From: Aaosphaeria pasadenensis
Taxonomy: Eukaryota; Ascomycota; Dothideomycetes; Pleosporales
Direction: 5' to 3'
NCBI GenBank assembly: GCA_022813625.1
Contig: JAKLMB010000017.1
Span: 496,001-560,000, forward strand
Length of the DNA: 64,000 nucleotides
In this document: in pieces, positions 45,898-55,480 of the stretch
Numbering within the stretch: position 1 is the stretch's first letter
Layout: every line of letters starts with the position of its first letter
The notes under the pieces: model-generated
The model's database searches: none
Told to the model about the DNA's origin: nothing
What the model saw: the letters and a program-made list of their open reading frames with translations, nothing else
Program-made: the position numbers and the translations under genes

Positions 45898-47430
45898 AGC
45901 TATGATCTTGACCCTGTGATACTTGTGTAGATAATGGAGCTTAAGGAGACCGGAAGACTACGTCGGCCAGAAAGGAAAAGTAGCGCTGGCCATGGCCTCT
46001 TCGCGGAGATTGACAAGATTTAAGTACCCCTCATGGCGCTCCCACCAAGGTAGGGTGGGTAGATCAGAATTTTTCCTCCGTAATGACGATATCCCCCGCA
46101 GTCCGCAGTCCGCAGTCGGATTCAACGCTCACCCTTGACCAGTCTAGAGTATGTTGCTCCATAGGTGGTGAGAATGTCCAATGAAAGCTTCAAGGCCCGT
46201 ATGCGTCTCGTAATCTGATAAGATTTTGATTGTTCGCATCTGATAAGATTCCCCACCAAGTGGGGTGAGGGGTCCGGAATGAACGAGGCAATTGGCAAGC
46301 CCGTGGCTTTTTTTCCCTCCAAGGTCTCCCGTCCCAAGCAGCTAAGGGAGATGCGCCCGAGAGAATGCAGCGAACGAGCGAACCGGAGAGACTCTTCTTT
46401 GCGCCATGTGGGCTGCATTGCACTCAAATCCTGGCCTCGGCTGATGTCACCTCCCGCCTAGGGCGACCCTCCCGTCTATATTCCATCATCCCATCCCACA
46501 CCATCGTCTTCTAAATCGTGTCGCTCCTCTTCGGGGCTACGCAGTACTCGGTATGATTTGATGGGCATGCACCGGTCGCTTTCGCTACATACTTAGAGTA
46601 TATGTGGCTATGAAGATACGCAACCCCCCGGAAAAAATGTGTCACCTCAACCAACCCAGGGTTTTCTCCACCGCACACAGTGCTCACTTGCATGCTCCGA
46701 ACTACAGTACCTATTCCTACCTCGTACTTGTAGTGTAAAACTACCATTTACGCCATCTACGCCATATATCTTCGTAGAAACGAGCCGTCCCGTTCAAATG
46801 CATACAAGCTACCTAGCCGATGTCGCTGGAGAGATGCTTAAAAGGCCGCAACACATGCAAGACCTCTCATGCCGTTCAATGCTCTTCAATATGCAGCTGT
46901 TGCGCCCAGAGTTTCGCCAAAGTACAGCCAAGGCATCTCGGAGAGAAGAATTTGCTCGGAGCAGGATTCATCGATAGATTATGCATCCAAACCCTCCTCA
47001 CCACTCTGAGGCTTACGGTAACTACCGCCATATCCAATCCTCCCCCTTCTTCTCCAAACACGGACGCCTATCATGCGTGGGTAACGAGCGCCATGCTTCC
47101 ATAAAGAAGGGCGCATTGCTACATTGGGTAGCCCGCACTTAGCCTGGATCACGTGCAGTGACCGCCCTGTTTAGCAGCTCATGTTCCTGGTGAATGTTTG
47201 AACGTACTCGTAGCTGTCATTGGTTTTGAAGTATACTGACCTCGACGTTGCTTTCCGCAAGAATCTATTGTAGTACTAATAGTCATGGTCCAAATACTCA
47301 ACCCGACCATTTGGTTAGGGGTAATTTCAGGGTCCACCCAACGTCATAGACTTCGCGTTCATGTATTTCTACCTTAACCTCGCCGGTCTTTTCTCAATTG
47401 CTTCACATCTTATTTGAATAGTACTGAATC
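45898..47430. other. Divergent intergenic region (1.5 kb)
   Basis: Upstream regions of the O-methyltransferase (-) and the HhH-GPD-like gene (+). Short open frames on both strands are unsupported. No RNA gene recognised. Confidence 0.55.
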
Positions 47431-48375
47431 ATGCCACCGAAGAACTCGACTCGGAAAGAACAAGAAGGTGACGAACGAGAGTCGGAGGCGAACCCGAAAG
47501 AGCCAATGGTGACGGACCAGAAGGAAGTAGAGTCAGACGAATCAAACGACTCCGCGAACTCACGCAAGAGGAAGAGGACCGATGTAGATGATGGGCCCAA
47601 TAAAGCTTCTAAGACAAAGCCACGTCCTTCTCAGGTCCAAATCGTTAAGTTCTTGCTTTCAGAAGCATCCGCAGACTTCTGCAGACCAGAGGACGAATGC
47701 CGCGTCCTCGAAGAGCAAGACAAGGATCTTATCACTTATTCTGATCTTCTGTCTCCTTTCGAGGAACTCATCTGCGCAGTCATACTCTCGCGTCCAATTT
47801 CCCATCGGCTGGGTCTTAGGACTATACGCACCATCCTCAATCCGCCATATTCCTTCGAGGATGTAGATTCAATTCGTGAGGCAGGCGCGGAAAAGATTCA
47901 CGAAGCTCTCGAAGATGCCCGAACGCAGCACAAAGGCAAGACTGCGGAAGAGATAGCTTTAGTCGCAGATGCCATCTCAACCAATGAATGGGACAGCGAC
48001 TTAAAGAATCTTCGCGAAGATGCTAAGAAGAATGTCAAGAAAGAGCGGGAGATGCTTCGATCCAGCATCAAGGGGCTTGGACCGACGGGGCTAGACATCT
48101 TTTATCGAAGGATCCAGTGGCTTTGGGACGAGGTTTTTCCGTTCATCGACAAGCGGACCAGCGAAGCTCTTGGTAAGTTGGGACTGCCAGTGGAAGCGGA
48201 GGATTTGAGAAACTTGATAAAGGACAATTGGGACGCACTGAACGCTCCGAACAAAGAGGAAGATAGGGCAGAGAATAGAGCATTTGTTCAGGTTCTTGAA
48301 CGAGCTATCAGCGCTGACCTCGAGAAGAAGGTAGATCAACTCTTGGAGAAGGCCAGCGGCACGGATGATGAGTGA
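47431..48375 (+). CDS. HhH-GPD (DNA glycosylase fold)-like protein
   Basis: An intronless 314-residue protein. The first ~65 residues are charged and disordered, with a nuclear-localisation-like SRKRKR at 44-49. Residues ~105-250 look like the helical core of HhH-GPD base-excision glycosylases: a helix with VILSRPISHRLGLRTIRTIL, a helix-hairpin-helix candidate IKGLGPTG at 213-220, and FPFIDKRT with Asp240 about 23 residues later, where catalytic Asp occurs in EndoIII/MutY-type enzymes. The Lys of bifunctional lyases and the Fe-S cysteines of EndoIII are not seen. Role in DNA repair or chromatin is inferred from the fold only, and the protein could be a non-catalytic member. A highly charged C-terminal tail follows. 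Confidence 0.65.
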   Translation: MPPKNSTRKEQEGDERESEANPKEPMVTDQKEVESDESNDSANSRKRKRTDVDDGPNKASKTKPRPSQVQIVKFLLSEASADFCRPEDECRVLEEQDKDLITYSDLLSPFEELICAVILSRPISHRLGLRTIRTILNPPYSFEDVDSIREAGAEKIHEALEDARTQHKGKTAEEIALVADAISTNEWDSDLKNLREDAKKNVKKEREMLRSSIKGLGPTGLDIFYRRIQWLWDEVFPFIDKRTSEALGKLGLPVEAEDLRNLIKDNWDALNAPNKEEDRAENRAFVQVLERAISADLEKKVDQLLEKASGTDDE

Positions 48376-48660
48376 CAGAGATAGTCATGAAGGTCTCGCT
48401 CTGTACGTAAGATTTGTCATTTCTGCAAATTGAACTTCATGTCACCGACACAGGTTCAATGCAAGCATTAGATTAATTCAGCGCCGTGAATCATCTGTTC
48501 GGTTATCAGATTGACCTTTTATGGATAGCTTGACGCTCAATCATTGAACTCTGCCCGTGATTACAACACACGCATTGGCTACGATGTCTAAGTTTTGGTT
48601 TGCTTTACTTCTTCGACCACTGCTTAGATGATGCTAAGGATGTGCCAGGAGCGGCGATGC

Positions 48661-49565
48661 TCAACCTGTCCAGACCGGCGGCCCTGGGATCTTGTATTCC
48701 TATCTGCTCTTAGCAAATTGGCCACCTAGCAAAGTCACATTACTTACTGTCTTCGTCGAGATTTCCGGATCATACACATCTATATTGATCTCCGGTTCTG
48801 TAAACAATGAGTCGCCATCTGATCATTCATCCACGCCAGAAAACTTACGATCCATAGAGTAAACACCCGGTATCTTCGCCATGAACTCCTTCGTCGGAAA
48901 CCCCGTTCCCGACCCCTTCACATCCAAGTGCGCACACTCAGGGTAAAACTGCGGTTTATGCGCCGAGTGCAGACTGATAATCTCATGCCTAACAAGATAC
49001 TTCCCCGCCCTCAACGTCTCAGGAATCCTCTCGCTCCAAAGACTCGGCGAGCCGTCCCATCTCGAAAACTCCTTCTGAAACCACCCGCCGCCCTCGATGG
49101 TGCCCCAGAGAAGCCCCTGCTGGCCTACCTTGAACCACTCCGCGCCCGCCGGATCGAATGTCGAGCAGTCATTATTCGCGCACGGCGTGAGCCACGCTAT
49201 CATCGGGCCTACGGTGTGGACCCAGGTGTTGTAGACGGCGGTTATGTTTTCTCCCGCGTTGATGGGGATGTAGGCTCGGGCGGGGTTGCCAGGGAAGTTG
49301 CAGGCTAGGCTGGCGTTCGTGGTCTCGAAGATGGGCTCGTTGGTGATCCATTTTCGTTGCACGATGTAGGGGGCATCGTCTTGGTCCTTGGGGCCGAAGG
49401 GATCGTAGCTTGGGGTTGGTTTAGCGGTGAATCGGAGGCTAAGTTGGTGGAGAAGACGACTTACCCTGCGTACCAGGTATCGCCGACGGTGTAGTTAAGG
49501 GCGCCACCGTGTGCTGCGGCTAGCTGTGCGAGATATGCCACCGCTGTGAAGTATAGTTGCAACAT
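48661..49565 (-). CDS. AA9 lytic polysaccharide monooxygenase
   Basis: Four exons on the minus strand, 49565-49465, 49408-48849, 48797-48748 and 48699-48661, giving 249 residues. A signal peptide of 18 residues ends in LAQLAAA, leaving His19 as the mature N-terminus, the first copper ligand. The second histidine-brace residue is in LVRHEIISLH, and the axial tyrosine in QFYPECAHLDV. The last two exons (50 and 39 nt) add the family-typical ending QPEINIDVY...EYKIPGPPVWTG; they are easily missed because the 560-nt exon runs on in frame for only a few codons. No carbohydrate-binding module follows. AA9 enzymes oxidatively cleave cellulose or xyloglucan outside the cell. The gene is head-to-head with a CE1 esterase. 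Confidence 0.92.
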
Positions 49566-50525
49566 CGCGGCCAGGTAGTTTAACTTTAGCTCTGTTCGAG
49601 CAGGTCAATACATCGTCTTCAGGGGCCACAACTTGAGCATCAAAGAGAGGGAGAGTAGACTAACGCCACGGAAGGGTACCAAGCAATCCAAGAAGAGACC
49701 AGCGATCTCGAAGCTCTGAACAGCCTTGCTTGATTTATTCTTGTTAATCTGAACCACTTATGTCAACATTACACGAGTCTCGCCGACAATATGCTCCAAG
49801 GACTTTACAACATCACTGCACCAAACGCTCACGATATGAGTGGGAACATCTTGTACTGATGCACTTTCCCCTCTCAAGCTCGTCTCCACGTGTCACCACT
49901 CTAAAACCCTGAACCTTTTGACCGAATATAAGAATTTCTGGAAACACACTCATTAACACCAATCCGGGGTTAGATTGCTGGTTGCGCGCCACACGCAGGC
50001 AATCCTTAATGAAGCAATCACGCGTATACGTCCGCATGAGGCGTCGATCTGCTAGGATTCCGATCTACTTCCTACCTCGAGCACAACAACGCAAATGAAT
50101 CAAAAGGTGGCACCGTCGTTTACGGATCGTCTAGAAGAATCGTCTTGTGGGGCCTCCTGCCATGTGATGGGCTGTGCCTATCGATCCGAGCGGATAGACA
50201 GACGAATATGAGGTTAATCTGGCTCGGTAGTTTGGCTAAATTGCCACGAAATGCTTGATAGAAAGCTTGATTTCGACAACCCTTGTCTTTTAGCCTGAAC
50301 CAAAATACGTCGTAGCAATCGATGGACGCAGTCGAACATTGGTTCAGACTCTTTAGAGTGCTATCTATGGGAGGAGCTATGGAGATTCAGAATCCCACGA
50401 ATGGCGTTGGAGATTCTTGTATGGGACGATCGGCGGCGCGATTGATGGGTATGTGGAGGTGAATAAAGAGTGAGGATTTCCTTTGCTTCTAACCAACAAG
50501 AAGGGTATTTCTTTGTGAGGCAAAA
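49566..50525. promoter_or_regulatory. Divergent region between LPMO and CE1 esterase genes
   Basis: 960 bp between start codons facing away from each other, so it contains both promoters. An open frame on the minus strand at 49813-50037 is unsupported. No RNA gene seen. Confidence 0.55.
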
Positions 50526-51509
50526 ATGAAGTTGAACGTTCTTGTTACGGCGCTAAGCAGTGTTTCTGCGGTGTGGGCAGCGCAATTGACGCAGGTTTCC
50601 AATTACGGGGGGAGTGCCAAAGCCAAACCTCAGATGTACTTTGACTCGATCAAATTCCGTATTTTGTGCTCAATGGAACTGACCTGGATCTAGGTGGGTG
50701 TACAAGCCCGATAGTGTGAAGACTGATGCACTCGTGGTCGCAATCCATTCTTGTCAGTCGTCGGCACAAAAGTACTTCCAAAACAACAAGATACCATGGA
50801 AACAGGGCTCCGATAGGAAGGGTTACGTCACAGTATGGCCCAGCTCGACTACCGAGTGCTGGGACGTGTCGAGCAAGGCATCTTTGACCCACGATGGAGG
50901 TGGTGATTCGAACGCAATTGCCAACATGATCAAGTATGCTATCGAGACGTACAAGATTGATCCCGCGAAGGTTTTCGTTACAGGTGGATCGTCCGGAGGT
51001 GAGCAATTGGGCAGACGTAAAAGTTGATGGCTTTCAGCTAACTAACGGCAGCTATGATGTCCAATGTACTTGCCGCGACCTATCCTGAGATCATCACGGC
51101 CGTCTCTCTGTACTCTGGTGTCCCCGCTGGATGCTTTGTCTCTTCCAGTGGGCAAGCTGCTGCCTGGAACAACACTTGCTCGGGAGGCCAGTCTCGCGCA
51201 AATGGCCAGCAATGGGGCAACGTAGTGCGAGGCATGTACCCCAACTACAACGGCACTCGCCCGAGGATGCAAGTGTGGCACGGGTCGACCGACAGCACGC
51301 TCTCACCCAACAACTATCAAGAGACTATCAAACAGTGGACGAATGTGTTTGGTGTCAGCGAAACACCGACGAGCTCCAAGCCGGACACGCCGGAGAAGAA
51401 TTATCGCACAGATGACTTCGGGCCAAACCTACAAGGCATCTGGGCACAAGGAGTTGGGCACAGCGTTCCGTCTCATCTGGATCAATCAGAAGCATGGTTT
51501 GGGCTTTAG
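50526..51509 (+). CDS. Secreted CE1 carbohydrate esterase (acetyl xylan/feruloyl esterase type)
   Basis: Three exons, 50526-50635, 50694-50998 and 51052-51509, giving 290 residues. The first intron (58 nt) splits Met in PQMWVYKPD, and the second (53 nt) falls just after the nucleophile motif. A signal peptide (MKLNVLVTALSSVSAVWA) directs secretion. The serine nucleophile is in TGGSSGGAMM, the acid residue in WHGSTDSTL, and the histidine in QGVGHSVPSH, all in the order and spacing of the PHB-depolymerase-like CE1 branch that includes fungal acetyl xylan esterases. There is no cellulose-binding domain. With the adjacent AA9 LPMO it makes a small plant-cell-wall-degrading pair. Exact ester specificity cannot be read from the sequence. 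Confidence 0.92.
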
Positions 51510-51725
51510 GTTGCGAAGAAGTACAAGAGCGCAACCAGTCTCAGGGTGGAATGGTGCTCAATGTATGCCCAGAGTATATCAATATGGACATCTTAGTATG
51601 TACATGTACCGTAAGACTGAAGATCCGGTACACCAGATCCGGACGGTGAGAAATTAAGGTCTATCAGTGATGTATTGCCGAAGCCAAAGTTAGTACCCAT
51701 AGCCTGATAAATGCATAAAGGGGTA

Positions 51726-53976
51726 CTATTCAATTGAGATCTGTTGCTCTTGAAGACACATGGTGAGAGCTTCCCCATGCATCACGCCATAGACGAATGC
51801 TTCTCCGACCAGGCGATAGTTGCCATTAGGCTGTGGTCGTAAGATATATGGCACTGAACCGCCATTCAAGATCCAGACTTCATCACCCACTTTCAAGGAA
51901 CGAGGGCCGGTGCCTAAGAAGTTTGACTGAGTGGAGAATAAGCGTCGCTGTTTGCCACCGCCTTGGTCGAAATCGTGTTGCAGCTGTGACAGCTCAACGG
52001 GACTATAGGTGCCATTGAACGTGTTTTCGATTACTGTCATTAGGCGATCTTTGTAGGACTTGAGGCTATACTTGGTACTGTCGGGCTCGAGAGAGAACAG
52101 ACTACCCCACTCGGGGTAGATGGATTCTGACAGTGGTGAGAAATGTGGTTGGAATTCTTCGTTGCGAGACCACGGCATTAAACGGTGACGAATTTGGAGA
52201 TTGAGAACGTAATCGATGAAGAGAGTCCCTGTATCCGGAGGTGCTGGCGATACCTTATTGTAAGTGTCGGTGCATAATGTCCGCCACAACAACTCCACGC
52301 GTGAGGGCTCGTGGCTCTTTCTAGTAGGATTGGGATAGGGCAAAGTCAAGGAAAGTGCGAGCTTGACATAGCTCGCCCACATAGCAGAAGGGTCCTTTGA
52401 CTCATCAAGTACAAGCGCTGTTCGATGAACACTATCGAGCCTGAAACCCTGGACGTCCAGTAGGCCATTCTCCAAAGAGAATACATTTGGCTGCCACGTC
52501 CGCTTGTCGCTCGCTGTCCAGATGGTAGGTCCGCGGAGACGTAGCGGGTACGGTTTAAGTTGTACCGAATAATCTGGAACCCAGCTAGGGAGGTCAGGAA
52601 TCTTAGTGCGCGATGGATCCTGGACCTGCTCTAAGGTGGATAGAGTTCTGTTCGAGATCAATAAAGCTCGCGCTACATCTGAATATACCTGTTGTACGGA
52701 TCGGTTGTAGTTCGGAATGAGTGATTTGGATTGTGTCTGAAAGGGCTCAATGGATTTGTCCGCTAAGCTGAGGAATGCATAGATCTTATCCCGTGGGTCG
52801 GTAGACTGAGAGAATCGGTGTATCTCGAGTAATATTCTGAGTGAAAGCAATTTGTTGCTCTCTAGGTGGCCAGATATCATGGCAGCAGCAACTCTCAGCC
52901 GCACTGCATTGACATAGATAGGACCAACGCCAATTTCCAACTTTGCCTGCAAGACACGTTTGTAGATTCCAGGACTCTTCTGTAGGACCTTCACGTGTTT
53001 CAGCTTCTCTGTACGCAGGTGATGATACCATTTGGTCGCTCTAAGAAATGACATTGTATGTGACAACTCGTCCCATGACAATACCTTGTTGCCGCAAACG
53101 ATAGTTGCTTTCTTCGCCAGGGCAATCTCCTGCACAATCTGCATGCTTCGGTCAGGATTGAACTATTCGTGCGTAGAACACACGCACCCATGCTCTTTTG
53201 AACCATGCTCTGTTTATGAAAGCAACGAAACCCAACCAGTTGTAGTAGGATAGATCGGGACGACGTTGACCAAAATCTGTTGTAGAATCGTAAAAAGATG
53301 TGTACGATATATCCCCCCACTCTTCCTCTGGGATGGCGGCCACCCTCTTTACTGTTGTGACTGCATCTAACGTAAAATCATCCTTCTTCCCTAGCCATAC
53401 GATAACGCTTTCGGCAGCTGCGAATATTTTCCCCATCATGGTGACTTGAGCATTTCTTTCCTCTACATTTGACTGATTGATACACAAAGCATCTATCCAA
53501 TAATACATTGATCCGTTCAGTGGGTCCGGTGTAGCGGCCTTACTGGCAAGCATGTTCAAGGCGTCGCGCAAATTGGACGTTATTTTGATGATCTGCCCAT
53601 CGCATATAATTGGATGTCGACGGAAACTGCGAGTTACCTGGGGTCCACATGATGTACTGATTGAATCACCGCTCTTTGCCTCTAGTAGAACTGTAGAGTA
53701 TCGTTGAGTCTTCGTGCCCACCAGCGACTTCGAAACTTGGACGAGGGGACTACCCCACGTGTAGGACAGAGCATGAAAGGGTGGTGCGTCGTGAAGTTCG
53801 AAGGACTTCAAGCGGCATGTGAGATCCTCAGCATCGTTCTTCGAGGCTGGAAGAAGCTCTAGCAGTCGGATTGATGTCGGACTAGGTAAATCTGTATATC
53901 TGTAACGGCCTTTGCCTAATAGAAACCGTAAGTTTCCGGAGACATTAACATGGTTGAGGATGCTGCGAAGCCGCAT
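51726..53976 (-). CDS. Heterokaryon incompatibility (HET) domain protein
   Basis: Two exons on the minus strand, 53976-53188 and 53138-51726, giving 733 residues. The 49-nt intron (GTGCGT...ATGCAG) restores the block INRAWFKRAW-IVQEIALAKKA, the end of the HET domain; without it the frame stops. Domain landmarks are FHALSYTWGS (68-76), IICDGQIIKITSNLRDAL, YYWIDALCINQSNVEER and ESVIVWLG. The ~470-residue C-terminal part is the variable region typical of HET proteins, without NACHT, ankyrin or WD repeats. HET-domain proteins trigger death after fusion of unlike cells and act in fungal self/non-self recognition; many paralogues have no tested role. Intact, with no disabling change seen. Confidence 0.9.
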
Positions 53977-54153
53977 GTGTCGATACTATATGCGCTGGAT
54001 AGAGCGAAAATATATTACGAAGCTTTCGAGCGTTGGATGCCAGGCATTGCCCAAAGTTAGAGATGGATGTGAGGATAACGAGGTTGTGATTAGAGAATGA
54101 TCGCGATATGGACGAGATGCATCAGGTTCGCACGGCCCGTTGGATTCAGGGCT

Positions 54154-54181
54154 TGGCAGTCAGGCAAAAGCCTGCTGCCAG
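54154..54181. repeat. Inverted repeat / potential hairpin
   Basis: TGGCAGTCAGGC and GCCTGCTGCCA flank an AAAA loop, giving a ~11-bp stem with one bulged base. It lies in the promoter side of the HET gene. Confidence 0.6.
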
Positions 54182-54665
54182 TGACTACGCAATCTGTGTG
54201 CAATGTGGATGGCTTTTACGCAGTGACAAAGATACTAAGTGCAATGCAATGAAATTGGTGTAGATTTTTCAGGCGATATGTTGTGTTTATCTGCTGAATA
54301 ATGTCACGAGAGAGTAGAAGGCGGGTATCGTGATGCAGTAGGGACTATGTATCTGGCACGTCTGGGTACTGTTAGTGTCCGTCTAGTGAGCTCTAGATGT
54401 CTACCAGTAGATACATAGGAAGCAACTACACGAGAGAGTAAGAGATCAAAAATAGGAACTAGACTTTCGTGCGGAGAAGTTGTAGTAGTGGTGGCCGATC
54501 GTTTGCCTCTTTCGTCCATTACACGAGTATAATGGACTATCATGTGATGTCACGTCGAGTACTCGTATCTTGAGCAAAGGAAAGCCTGACACTTTCTCAG
54601 AGCCTGATTACACCATCTCAAATCTGCAGCTTTCTCAATTTTTTGTGCGCGAGATGTGGGTTGAT

Positions 54666-54673
54666 TATAAAAG
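54666..54673 (+). promoter_or_regulatory. TATA box
   Basis: TATAAAAG about 52 nt upstream of the ATG at 54725. Confidence 0.6.
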
Positions 54674-54724
54674 GCATCTGCCGCGCTACCTCTACAGGAC
54701 CAAAATACCACGAATCTAGCAACG

Positions 54725-55480
54725 ATGTCTCTCTCAGCCCGCTTTGACCCGTTGCAACTGGAAGATGCGGAGCCCTATGATGAGCAACTACCCGATTACG
54801 AACCTGCGACGGCACCAGAGTACGATGGGGCGGACTACGAGAGCCCTCTCTATACGTACTTCCTACGCCAACTGGATCGCCGCACCCAAGTATTTGAGCC
54901 ATGCGGGTTGGGGTCAGGGCCGGCCTATCAAGTTTCAACGCGCAGTAACCTACAATCTCTCTTTAACAAGAAGCCAGAGATTGAAGTTACGGGCACTTCG
55001 CAGGCCAGCATTTGCTCGATCGCCTTCGTGAACAGTGGGCCATACCCCTGGCGGCCACGGGCCCGTTTCTCACACATGAGCTCAGTTGGCACGACTACAT
55101 TCCCGATGGAATCCCTCAATTTTTCTGATTGGACTGTTTGCATAGAAGGACTTACCTTCTTATGGCAACTCGAGTCTCGGCCGATGTCTCTGGTCTTGAA
55201 AGAGATCTCTGCTGCACTTATCATTGCACGTTTTACTTACTCGGCGTGCGGAATCGATGCGGCGTGCGGTGCAGAAATCGGAGACCTCACTATATTCCCA
55301 GACGGGCTCTTGGTGAATCTCGAAGGGGTCGAGAGGATCATATGTAGCCTGCTGGTACCGATAGCGCATTTCAGAAAAATGGGAAAGCACTATCGTAACG
55401 ACGAAGCGACGAGAAGGAACTCCTGGACGATAGCGCGTCTGCCTCCGATAGTACCAAGGATTACCAGTTATGGACAGTGA
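54725..55480 (+). CDS. Conserved fungal protein of unknown function
   Basis: An intronless 251-residue protein with its own TATA box. The N-terminus is acidic and contains LPDYEPATAPEYD. Next come strand-rich segments (TYFLRQLDRRTQVFEP, PAYQVSTRS, KPEIEVTG) and a C-terminal part with ARFTYSACG, GAEIGDLTIFPDG and VERIICSLLVPIAHFRKMGK. The arrangement recalls a widespread but unnamed family of small cytosolic Pezizomycotina proteins with a beta-rich core. No signal peptide, membrane segment or catalytic motif is visible. The final ~20 residues may be non-native if a frame change occurred near the end. Confidence 0.65.
   Translation: MSLSARFDPLQLEDAEPYDEQLPDYEPATAPEYDGADYESPLYTYFLRQLDRRTQVFEPCGLGSGPAYQVSTRSNLQSLFNKKPEIEVTGTSQASICSIAFVNSGPYPWRPRARFSHMSSVGTTTFPMESLNFSDWTVCIEGLTFLWQLESRPMSLVLKEISAALIIARFTYSACGIDAACGAEIGDLTIFPDGLLVNLEGVERIICSLLVPIAHFRKMGKHYRNDEATRRNSWTIARLPPIVPRITSYGQ

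Larger units (their letters stand above)
53977..54724. other. Divergent intergenic region with a hairpin
   Basis: Separates the HET gene (-) from the following gene (+). It contains an inverted repeat at 54154-54181 and the TATA box of the right-hand gene. Nothing else supported. Confidence 0.55.

Noticed and set aside
53139..53187. Apparent frame break in the HET gene suggesting a pseudogene
   Set aside because: A 49-nt intron with GT...AG ends exactly restores the conserved RAW-IVQE segment.
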